A DNA stretch of 5,286 nucleotides, taken from positions 1-5,286 of the forward strand of contig DIWQ01000014.1 in NCBI GenBank assembly GCA_002423555.1, read 5' to 3'. The position numbers were made by a program, and so were the translations under genes. Source of the stretch: Patescibacteria group bacterium UBA6102 (lineage in GTDB: Bacteria; Patescibacteriota; Minisyncoccia; Minisyncoccales; UBA5738). Below the pieces are notes generated by a model. The model was not told the origin of the DNA, ran no database searches, and was given only the letters and a program-made list of their open reading frames with translations. This document shows positions 1 through 5,080 of the stretch, one piece after another. Each line of letters opens with the position of its first letter. Within the stretch, counting starts at the first letter, position 1.

Positions 1-467
1 TCCTGCACCGGCAAACGGATGCCGATCGCCGACGCCATCGGCTCTTCAATCAAAAACACTTCGCGCGCGCCCGCCGATTTCCCCGCGTCAATCACCGCCT
101 TTTTCTCCACCTCGGTAACGCCCACCGGCACGCCCACGATCACGCGCGGCCGCAAATTCAAGAGCAGTTTCCGCTTGCGCGCTTTTTCAATGAAATAGCG
201 AAACATTTGTTCGGTCACTTCAAAATCCGAAATCACACCGTGGCGCATCGGCCGCACCGCGGTGATGTGCGCGGGAGTCCGCCCCACCATTTTTTTGGCC
301 TCTTCGCCCACCGCCAGAATCTGGCCGGTTTTTTGATTTACCGCCACCACCGACGGTTCAAACATCACAATTCCCCGGTCTTGGACGTAGACCACGCAAT
401 TGGCCGTCCCCAGATCAATGGCCATATCTTCGGAAAACAATTTTTGCAATTTATCCCAGATTTTCAT
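1..467 (-). CDS. mreB: Rod shape-determining protein MreB, N-terminal part (cut by window edge)
   Basis: Bacterial actin homologue that polymerises on the inner membrane face and directs lateral cell-wall synthesis. Only about 155 N-terminal codons are present, from ATG at 467 to the window edge; the family is usually about 340 residues, so more than half lies outside. Visible actin-fold motifs are the phosphate-1 loop DLGTANC (residues 18-24), EPSVVA (37-42), GRTP, RPMRHGVISDF, a VGVPVG segment, and the highly conserved REVFLIEEPMASAIG near residue 140. The N-terminal stretch MKIWDKLQKLF is amphipathic-looking, as in membrane-binding MreBs. The phosphate-1 loop ends in Cys where Thr is usual (DLGTANT in E. 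coli), a mild oddity. The start codon lies inside the end of proS, a 17-bp overlap in another frame, which implies co-transcription and probably translational coupling. No Shine-Dalgarno is seen. The family call is very secure. Confidence 0.96.
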   Translation of the reverse strand, partial: MKIWDKLQKLFSEDMAIDLGTANCVVYVQDRGIVMFEPSVVAVNQKTGQILAVGEEAKKMVGRTPAHITAVRPMRHGVISDFEVTEQMFRYFIEKARKRKLLLNLRPRVIVGVPVGVTEVEKKAVIDAGKSAGAREVFLIEEPMASAIGIRLPVQ

Positions 468-1722
468 TTTTCAAAAAGTTATCAATCTCTTTGACTTTTA
501 TCAAAGTCGCCTCTTTTCCCCCGCGGTTTTTAACCTCAACGGCGTCTTGCTTCAATGTTTTGGTGCTCACAACCACCCGCCGAGGGATGCCGATCAAGTC
601 GGCGTCGCCGAATTTTTCGCCCGCGGATTTTTGCCGCCGGTCATCGTATAATACGCCGATTCCGGCTTTTTGTAAATCTTCGTAAATTTTTCCGGCGGCG
701 CTTCTGATTTTTGCGTCGGTTTCGCCGTCCTTGGCTTCCAGAACGATCAGATGCGCAAAAAACGGCGCGATATTTTCGGGCCATATCAGCCCCGCGTCGT
801 CGCGCGAAATTTCCGCCGCGGTCCCCATCAGGCGAGTGAGGCCGATGCCGTAACAGTTCATCAGTACCGGCAAATTTTGGCCCTCTTGGCCGGCGGCCTC
901 AAAAGAAAACGGCCCGCTGTATTTTGTTCCCAGCTTGAAAATGTTGCCCACTTCAATGGCTTTTTCTTCGCTGAAATTTTGGCCGCCGCATTCCGGACAT
1001 TGGGGATAATCTTCCTTGATTTCGCGGTTAACCGTGAAGCCGCAGGCGGCGCAATGATAAATCGTGTCCTCGCCGGCGGCAGTCGCCGCCTGGAATTCGT
1101 GCGAAAATTTTGAAAAACTGCCGCCGTCGGCCAGCGTGAGATGAACGGCGCGCCCCACCCCCGCGGCGTTGAAAATTTCAAAATAGGCCTGTTTGATTTT
1201 TTCATAATAGTTGTCGCAGTCTTTTTGATCAATGTGGAACGAATAAAGGTCTTTCATCAAAAATTCCCGGCCGCGCAACAATCCCGATTTGGCGCGTAAC
1301 TCGTCGCGGAATTTGGTCTGGATTTGATAAACGGCGATCGGAAAATCTTTGTATGACCGCGCGAATTTTTGCACCAGCGGCGCGGCAATTTCCTCGTGAG
1401 TCGCCCCCAGCGCGTATTCCGCTTCTTGGCGGCTTTTCACCTTGTATAAAACGTCAAAACTGTTCCAGCGGCCGGTGGTTTCCCAATTCTTTTTTGGAAC
1501 GAGCGCGGGCAGTAAAATCCTTTGCGCCCCCGCCTCGTCCATTTTGCCGGCAATAATCCTTTCTATTTTTTGCAACACCAAAAGCCCCAGTGGCAACATT
1601 GCATAGATTCCGGCGGCGGTTTGGTCAATAAATCCCGCGCGCAAAAGCAAGCGCGTCCCCGCGCTCATCTCTCCGGGCAATTCTTCCTTTCTGGTTTTGG
1701 CAAAAAGCCGTGATTGCAACAT
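451..1722 (-). CDS. proS: Prolyl-tRNA synthetase, short form without the INS editing domain
   Basis: Class II aminoacyl-tRNA synthetase charging tRNA-Pro with proline in the cytoplasm; 423 residues. Motif 1 lies around residues 40-74 (YAMLPLG), the ATHEE loop at 107-111, motif 2 at 136-163 (KFRDELRAKSGLLRGREF) and motif 3 at 290-305 (CYGIGLTRLMG). A C-terminal anticodon-binding domain begins near 322. Typical bacterial ProRS is about 570 residues, with a roughly 180-residue editing insert (INS) between motifs 2 and 3. Here the two knuckles that normally flank it, CAACG (224-228) and CPECGG (242-247), are only 14 residues apart, so INS is missing and the four cysteines form a compact zinc-ribbon-like unit. 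The enzyme is therefore expected to lack cis editing of Ala-tRNA-Pro. The ATG at 1722 gives the family-typical start MLQSRLF. No Shine-Dalgarno is seen; the gene follows rseP after a 164-bp palindromic spacer and overlaps mreB. Confidence 0.97.
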   Translation of the reverse strand: MLQSRLFAKTRKEELPGEMSAGTRLLLRAGFIDQTAAGIYAMLPLGLLVLQKIERIIAGKMDEAGAQRILLPALVPKKNWETTGRWNSFDVLYKVKSRQEAEYALGATHEEIAAPLVQKFARSYKDFPIAVYQIQTKFRDELRAKSGLLRGREFLMKDLYSFHIDQKDCDNYYEKIKQAYFEIFNAAGVGRAVHLTLADGGSFSKFSHEFQAATAAGEDTIYHCAACGFTVNREIKEDYPQCPECGGQNFSEEKAIEVGNIFKLGTKYSGPFSFEAAGQEGQNLPVLMNCYGIGLTRLMGTAAEISRDDAGLIWPENIAPFFAHLIVLEAKDGETDAKIRSAAGKIYEDLQKAGIGVLYDDRRQKSAGEKFGDADLIGIPRRVVVSTKTLKQDAVEVKNRGGKEATLIKVKEIDNFLKNENLG

Positions 1723-1741
1723 CGTTTTGGCAAATTACTTT

Positions 1742-1879
1742 GAATTATGAAAATCGTTGAGGCGAGTGTTTTCGCCGGAGCATTATTTTGCGCGACCGGC
1801 GCAAAATACTAGGAAATTTTATAGCAATAAAATTTTCGTGCTCCGCGAAAATACTTGCCGAATAAGAGTTTCGTAATTC
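1742..1879. repeat. 138-bp imperfect palindrome between rseP and proS
   Basis: The outer arms are GAATTATGAAA (1742-1752) and TTTCGTAATTC (1869-1879), complementary except at one position. The middle arms 1761-1782 and 1839-1859 pair at about 19 of 22 positions, with two G-U pairs in plus-strand RNA. Nested inside is a perfect 10-bp stem, TATTTTGCGC (1784-1793) with GCGCAAAATA (1799-1808), then an AT hairpin around 1814-1836. It fills nearly all of the 164-bp gap, which contains no gene. Confidence 0.6.
1818..1826 (-). promoter_or_regulatory. Possible extended -10 element ahead of proS
   Basis: Read on the minus strand, TGCTATAAA is a close extended -10 box (TGn plus TATAAA). No good -35 lies 16-18 bp upstream. 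Transcription would begin near 1811, and the perfect 10-bp hairpin at 1784-1808 would fall in the proS leader. It may instead be chance AT richness within the palindrome. Confidence 0.3.
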
Positions 1880-1886
1880 AAAAAAT

Positions 1887-2969
1887 TTAAAATAAGCGGA
1901 TAATGTCTTTGACGATCACGAACAGCATCAACACCATCAGCAATCCATAGAAAACCGCGGTGAGGGATTGTTCAATTTTTTCCGAAACCGGTTTGCGGCG
2001 GATCGCTTCCAGCGCCAAAAATATCAAACGCCCGCCGTCCAGCGCGGGAATCGGCAGTGCGTTTAACACCGCCAGATAGACCGAGATCATCGCGACAAAT
2101 TGCAGATAATAATTCCAGCCCATTTGCGCCTGATCCGACATCAATCCCACGATGCCGATCGGGCCCACCAACTCCGCGCCCGGCGGCATCCCCTCTTTTT
2201 TCACCAACCGGCCGATAATCTGCCCCCAGCCGTCAAAAACTCCAACAGTCATTCTCCACGTCGCGGCCACCCCGTTGCCGACGGCCGAAAAAAACGAATA
2301 TGATTTTTGGGCCGTGCGCATTAATCCCACTCCCATCGCGCCTTCCCCCGCCGGCGGATTTTCGCGCGGGACCAAACCGATTTCCAAAACATTTCCGGCG
2401 CGTTCAATTTCCAAAATCATCTCGCGGCCGCCAAAATCCGCGGCCGCCTCCTGAACTTGCGCCACCCTGTCAACCGGCGTTATTTCACCGCCAACCCTTA
2501 CACTTTTGACGATATCGCCGGTTTTAATCCCCGCCGAAAACGCCGGCGAATCGGCAACCACCGAGATGATTTGCACCCGGGCGTTTGCCGCCGGATCGTT
2601 GTCATCAACCGCCTCCACCGCGCCGGACATAAAAACTCCCGAAAGGATCACGACGGAAATCAGCCAGAAAGAAACCACTCCCGCGGCAATAATAACCGCT
2701 CTCTGCCAAATCGGCTTTGAGGCAAAACTCCGCGGCTCTTTTTGGTTGTTGTCATCTTCTCCCTGCATTTTGACAAATCCTCCGAAAGGAATCCAATTGA
2801 TGGAATAGATCGTTTCGCCGATCTTTTTGCCCCAAATCCGCGGCGGCAAAAACATCCCGAATTCCTCAACGTTGACGCCGAATTTTTTGGCAAAATAAAA
2901 ATGCCCCAATTCATGGAGAAGAATCAACAAGCTTAAAGTCAAAATGCTCAACAAAATAGTGGCAACCAT
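1887..2969 (-). CDS. rseP: Site-2 zinc metalloprotease RseP (M50 family)
   Basis: Intramembrane zinc protease that cuts transmembrane segments, classically of anti-sigma factors and leftover signal peptides. It has 360 residues, somewhat shorter than E. coli RseP (450), because it has one PDZ domain rather than two. The first membrane helix carries the catalytic HELGH (His19, Glu20, His23). A GGFVKMQGEDD beta-loop follows at 63-73, a second membrane helix at about 90-113, and a single PDZ domain at about 129-203. GPIGIVG is at 269-275, a third helix at about 284-304, and NALPIPALDGG at 303-313, whose Asp311 is the third zinc ligand. A last helix lies at about 336-353. All catalytic residues are present, so the enzyme should be active. 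The ATG at 2969 places the first helix immediately at the N-terminus as expected. The substrate is unknown: no anti-sigma factor gene is visible here. It lies between frr and proS. Confidence 0.96.
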   Translation of the reverse strand: MVATILLSILTLSLLILLHELGHFYFAKKFGVNVEEFGMFLPPRIWGKKIGETIYSINWIPFGGFVKMQGEDDNNQKEPRSFASKPIWQRAVIIAAGVVSFWLISVVILSGVFMSGAVEAVDDNDPAANARVQIISVVADSPAFSAGIKTGDIVKSVRVGGEITPVDRVAQVQEAAADFGGREMILEIERAGNVLEIGLVPRENPPAGEGAMGVGLMRTAQKSYSFFSAVGNGVAATWRMTVGVFDGWGQIIGRLVKKEGMPPGAELVGPIGIVGLMSDQAQMGWNYYLQFVAMISVYLAVLNALPIPALDGGRLIFLALEAIRRKPVSEKIEQSLTAVFYGLLMVLMLFVIVKDIIRLF

Positions 2970-2976
2970 CTGGCAT

Positions 2977-3099
2977 AATTTTCAGTTTTCATTCATCAGT
3001 TTTCAATAAATGAGGCAGTGCTCCAACAATTCAAACAATCGCAAAAACTACGTTTGTTTGGAAATTGGAGCAATGAAAATTTAATGAAAATTGAAAATT
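2977..3099. repeat. 123-bp palindromic intergenic element between frr and rseP
   Basis: The outer arms 2977-2993 (AATTTTCAGTTTTCATT) and 3083-3099 are complementary at 16 of 17 positions, the exception being a possible G-U pair. Inner arms TGCTCCAA (3019-3026) and TTGGAGCA (3065-3072) pair perfectly, with partial pairing inward. The right half (3056-3099) is the second copy of the 44-bp repeat found upstream of frr. The layout is like a MITE or REP-type element. It carries no reading frame and no obvious target-site duplication. Confidence 0.6.
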
Positions 3100-3111
3100 G
3101 AAAATTGAAAA
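3091..3111. repeat. Three tandem TTGAAAA heptamers
   Basis: TTGAAAA occurs three times head to tail, directly after the 44-bp repeat and just past the stop codon of frr (which lies at 3119-3121 on the minus strand). Similar heptamers appear in other spacers of the window, so this seems to be a recurrent intergenic sequence type of the genome. Confidence 0.7.
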
Positions 3112-3118
3112 ATTTATT

Positions 3119-3676
3119 TTATTCGGCAATTTCTTTTTTCTTGCGCTCGCCGGCTTCGTCAATTCTTTTGGAATAGTCATCAATCAATTTTTGCAATTCA
3201 TCCTTGCCGCGAAACTTGTCATCTTCGCGAATCTCGCCGGTGCGCTCCAAGCGCTGGATTTGCGACCAAGCGTCGTCGCGGGCGCGGCGCATCGCCTGGC
3301 GGGCGTCTTCCTGCGTTTTGGCAATCAAGCGCGCCAAATTCTGGCGGTATTCGCCGGTGAGATCCGGCACGGAAACGCGGATCACCGCGCCTTCCGCGGC
3401 GGGCGACAATCCCAACTGCGACGCCTCAATCGCTTTCTGTATCGGCTCAAAATAGGACTTATCCCACGGCTGAATAACAATCTGGCGCGGTTCGGGCGCC
3501 GAAATCATTGCCAACTGCTTGAGCGGACATTTCTGCCCGAAACAATCCACCACCAAATCCTCCACCAGCGACGCGCTGGCGCGCCCGGTATGGAGCTTCG
3601 CCAATTCCCGATCCAGATATTGCAACGCCTTGTCAAACTCCGGCGCTAATCTTTTGATTATTTCTTTGTATTCCAT
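3119..3676 (-). CDS. frr: Ribosome recycling factor (RRF)
   Basis: Splits post-termination 70S ribosomes together with EF-G. The 185-residue length is exactly that of the family. The N-terminal helix leads into LHTGRASASLVEDL (28-41). The small beta/alpha domain II includes PEPRQIVIQPWDKS (61-74) and the loop SPAAEGAVIRV. The last two helices of the three-helix bundle form the C-terminal half, with RRARDDAW (130-137) covering the conserved arginine that in E. coli (Arg132) is essential for ribosome binding, and a highly charged C-terminus. The ATG at 3676 fits the family start. A small GC hairpin sits 6 bp upstream of the start, and no Shine-Dalgarno is visible. It is probably the first gene of a leftward block frr-rseP-proS-mreB driven by a promoter near 3828-3855. 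Unlike E. coli, no dxr, uppS or cdsA separates frr from rseP. Confidence 0.97.
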   Translation of the reverse strand: MEYKEIIKRLAPEFDKALQYLDRELAKLHTGRASASLVEDLVVDCFGQKCPLKQLAMISAPEPRQIVIQPWDKSYFEPIQKAIEASQLGLSPAAEGAVIRVSVPDLTGEYRQNLARLIAKTQEDARQAMRRARDDAWSQIQRLERTGEIREDDKFRGKDELQKLIDDYSKRIDEAGERKKKEIAE

Positions 3677-3682
3677 AAATAA

Positions 3683-3695
3683 CCGCCAAGGGCGG
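3683..3695 (-). promoter_or_regulatory. GC hairpin just upstream of the frr start
   Basis: On the minus strand CCGCC, a CTT loop and GGCGG form a 5-bp all-GC stem, followed at once by TTATTT and then the frr ATG. It resembles a short intrinsic terminator or attenuator, or a structure gating ribosome access, and occupies the place where a Shine-Dalgarno would be. AAATAACCGC here (3677-3686, plus strand) also occurs in the strong terminator at 5237-5246. Confidence 0.4.
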
Positions 3696-3723
3696 AATTA
3701 ACAATTTCCAATTAACAATTTCC
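3696..3723. repeat. Two tandem copies of AATTAACAATTTCC
   Basis: A 14-bp unit occurs twice without spacing (3696-3709, 3710-3723). Looser relatives (AATAAATTATC, AATAACCAATTATC) continue to about 3748. It lies in the predicted frr leader. No protein is encoded here, and the rest of the 3677-3902 gap is AT-rich non-coding sequence. Confidence 0.7.
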
Positions 3724-3770
3724 AATAAATTATCAATAACCAATTATCAAAATAAAAAATACTAAATTCC

Positions 3771-3814
3771 GTTTGGCCATTGCAACATTGAAAATTCAAT
3801 GAAAACTGAAAATT
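3771..3814 (+). repeat. 44-bp intergenic repeat, copy upstream of frr
   Basis: This segment starts GTTTGG and ends CTGAAAATT. By direct comparison it matches 3056-3099 at 37 of 44 positions in the same orientation, so two copies bracket frr. It contains the short palindrome CATTGAA/TTCAATG (3787-3802). Its last 17 bases (3798-3814) recur exactly, inverted, at 2977-2993. It lies in the predicted leader of frr. Confidence 0.7.
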
Positions 3815-3827
3815 TAAACGTGCTTTT

Positions 3828-3855
3828 ATTCTATCAGATTTTTCCCTATTGTTAA
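3828..3855 (-). promoter_or_regulatory. Candidate extended -10 promoter for the frr-rseP-proS-mreB block
   Basis: Read on the minus strand, TTAACA (3850-3855) is followed by a 16-bp spacer that ends in TGA, then TAGAAT (3828-3833). The TGn before the -10 makes it an extended -10 element. The start would be near 3821, giving frr a leader of about 145 bases that contains the repeats and hairpin described separately. It is divergent from, and nearly abuts, the plus-strand promoter candidate. Confidence 0.5.
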
Positions 3856-3857
3856 TC

Positions 3858-3888
3858 TTGACAAAATCATAAAATTATTCAAAATACT
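3858..3888 (+). promoter_or_regulatory. Candidate promoter for the small CPKCG gene
   Basis: A perfect -35 box TTGACA lies at 3858-3863. The -10 is poor: AAAATA at 17-bp spacing (3881-3886) or AATACT at 19-bp spacing (3883-3888). A transcription start about 7 bp further on would lie only some 8-10 bases before the ATG at 3903, giving a near-leaderless message, in keeping with the missing Shine-Dalgarno. Confidence 0.4.
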
Positions 3889-3902
3889 GATGGTGCATTA
3901 AT

Positions 3903-4082
3903 ATGGAAATTTTTGTATTCTGGGGATGCCCGAAATGCGGGGCAACAAGCTTTGTCGTTATAGATGATACGGATGATACGGATGATATGCAAAAAGCGCA
4001 TAATAAGAAATTATTAGAAGCGCATAAATTGATAAGTCATTCATGCAATTCATCGCGAATAATATTTCTGCCCCGCTACTAA
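3903..4082 (+). CDS. Small 59-residue CPKCG (zinc-knuckle-like) protein, function unknown
   Basis: This short plus-strand reading frame starts with ATG at 3903, ends with TAA, and lies opposite to all its neighbours. The protein begins MEIFVFWGCPKCGATSFVVI: a beta-strand-like start, then CPKCG (Cys9, Cys12), a typical zinc-ribbon knuckle, then another strand. An acidic tract DDTDDTDD (21-28) is encoded by a 9-bp tandem repeat. A lysine/histidine-rich helix-like part follows, then HSCNSS (His46, Cys48), which could supply the remaining metal ligands, and a hydrophobic end IIFLPRY. Support for a real gene is the motif, a TTGACA box at 3858-3863, and a T-rich hairpin directly after the stop. There is no Shine-Dalgarno, and the leader would be very short. 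I do not recognise a family. It could be a degenerate zinc-ribbon remnant or a fortuitous frame. Confidence 0.55.
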   Translation: MEIFVFWGCPKCGATSFVVIDDTDDTDDMQKAHNKKLLEAHKLISHSCNSSRIIFLPRY

Positions 4083-4110
4083 TAAAGCCAAAAGCTTTTT
4101 ATTTTTTATT
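4081..4110 (+). terminator. Possible weak terminator after the small CPKCG gene
   Basis: AAAGC at 4084-4088, a CAAAA loop and GCTTT at 4094-4098 form a 5-bp stem that AT pairs could extend with a bulge. It is followed by a T-rich tract interrupted by single A residues (TTATTTTTTATT). It begins on the stop codon of the plus-strand gene and lies in the convergent gap to holB. The stem is short, so the call is tentative. Confidence 0.4.
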
Positions 4111-4114
4111 TAGA

Positions 4115-5080
4115 TTACAAATCCATAAAGAAGTTTTCAATGGTCAGGCGCGGATGCGCGTTGGTGGTGCGCAATTCAAAATCCAAAGTTTGGATTTTTT
4201 TTAATGTGCCGGCAATTTTTTGCGCACCAAAATTTTTAAAAGGGTCGGACCCTTTCAAAAGGGGCCGGACCCTTTGGGGGTCATTTAAGGCCTCCAGTAA
4301 GAGGCGGCGAAAATGATTTTGCCAAATTTCAAGAATCTCGTTCAAGGTTATTCGCGCGTCCGCCTCTTTCATTTTTTCCTTTTCCTCATCGGTGATTTTT
4401 TTGGCATAGGCGAATTTTTGCGCCAAATCGCCGCTGATAACGCCGGCAAATTCTTTTTCCGCCACGCGCCATTTTTTCAATTCCTCCGGATTTTTCAAAA
4501 AATCAACCAACCGTCCGGGGCGGCCGAAAGACATTTCGGCGATTTCTTTTGTTTCCCCGCCGACGCTTCGGGGGCCAATCTCCCCCGCCAGCTTTTCCAT
4601 CTCGCTTTGGGGTAAAAAATTAAATCTGACAATCTGGCACCGCGAACGCACAGTCGCAAAAAGCCGCCGGTCGTTTTCGGCGATCAAAATCATCAGCGAC
4701 GCTCCCGGCGGCTCTTCCAAAGTTTTGAGCAAACAGTTTTGCGCTTCCTCGTTCATTAAATGCGCCGAATCAATGATGGTAATCTTGCATTTTCCCGCCG
4801 GCGCCAACGCCATTTTGGCGATCAGTTCGCGGATCTGCGCCACAGTGATTTCGCCGGCGGATTTCCCCGTTTTTTCGTCAACAAGAGGCGCCGTGAACAG
4901 AAAATCGGGATGTGCGGTTTTTTCTCCAGCCGAAAATCCCAGAATTTCGGAAGCCCATTCCAGCGCCGCGGTCTTTTTTCCGATCTTGTCCGGGCCGGAA
5001 AAAATCCAAGCATGAGACAACAAACCGCCATCTTTAACGGCTTGAAGGTATCGTAACTGCTTTGAATGTCCAACAATCAC
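4115..5080 (-). CDS. holB: DNA polymerase III delta' subunit (clamp-loader AAA+ protein)
   Basis: Clamp-loader subunit that helps place the sliding clamp on DNA; 321 residues from the chosen start. The P-loop is GPDKIGKKT (29-37), Walker B ITIIDSAH (100-107), the clamp-loader signature LLKTLEEPP (117-125) and the SRC sensor motif SRC (146-148). The C-terminal collar helices end in TTNAHPRLTIENFFMDL, typical of bacterial delta'/gamma proteins. No zinc-module cysteines are evident and there is no long tau-like tail, so holB fits better than dnaX. The frame opens to a TTG at 5110, but those ten extra residues are translated AT-rich repeat. GTG at 5080 gives MIVGHSKQL, the usual family beginning, and is preferred. 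Residues 269-281 (QRVRPLLKGSDPF) are encoded by a doubled palindrome and look like an insertion between two helices. A second short oddity is GPRSVGG at 169-175. No Shine-Dalgarno is seen. Confidence 0.92.
   Translation of the reverse strand: MIVGHSKQLRYLQAVKDGGLLSHAWIFSGPDKIGKKTAALEWASEILGFSAGEKTAHPDFLFTAPLVDEKTGKSAGEITVAQIRELIAKMALAPAGKCKITIIDSAHLMNEEAQNCLLKTLEEPPGASLMILIAENDRRLFATVRSRCQIVRFNFLPQSEMEKLAGEIGPRSVGGETKEIAEMSFGRPGRLVDFLKNPEELKKWRVAEKEFAGVISGDLAQKFAYAKKITDEEKEKMKEADARITLNEILEIWQNHFRRLLLEALNDPQRVRPLLKGSDPFKNFGAQKIAGTLKKIQTLDFELRTTNAHPRLTIENFFMDL
4239..4275. repeat. Doubled palindrome inside holB encoding a KGSDPF peptide
   Basis: Two near-identical palindromes lie side by side: a perfect 17-bp one at 4239-4255 (AAAGGGTC, G, GACCCTTT) and an 18-bp one at 4258-4275. 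Both derive easily from the self-complementary AAAGGGTCCGGACCCTTT by one change. Together they encode holB residues 269-281, QRVRPLLKGSDPF, without breaking the frame. Confidence 0.75.

Noticed and set aside
207..651. Plus-strand open frames opposite mreB and the proS end
   Set aside because: They are antisense to clearly conserved proteins and their translations show no domain or plausible composition.
751..1713. Open frames on both strands within proS
   Set aside because: They are shadows of a GC-rich conserved gene; the proS frame alone carries the synthetase motifs.
1784..1808. The perfect 10-bp hairpin as an intrinsic terminator between rseP and proS
   Set aside because: No T-run follows the stem on either strand, so it is treated as part of the larger palindrome instead.
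2100..2936. Overlapping plus- and minus-strand frames within rseP
   Set aside because: The rseP frame explains the region with HELGH, PDZ and DGG motifs; the others are rich in Arg/Pro with no recognisable pattern.
3098..3649. 183-codon plus-strand frame opposite frr
   Set aside because: It is long, but lies exactly antisense to a full-length RRF and its apparent hydrophobic N-terminus is the complement of the lysine/glutamate-rich RRF tail.
3519..3701. Plus-strand frame spanning the frr start
   Set aside because: Antisense of frr plus spacer; no motif, promoter or ribosome site.
3677..3902. Possible CRISPR-like or tandem array in the AT-rich gap
   Set aside because: Only two 14-bp adjacent copies without spacers of constant length; this is simple intergenic repetition.
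3963..3989. GATGATACG tandem repeat as a microsatellite disproving a coding frame
   Set aside because: The unit is 9 bp, so the frame is kept whatever the copy number, and the repeat is compatible with coding an acidic tract.
4313..5056. Several plus-strand frames opposite holB
   Set aside because: They follow from the base composition of holB; none has a recognisable domain.
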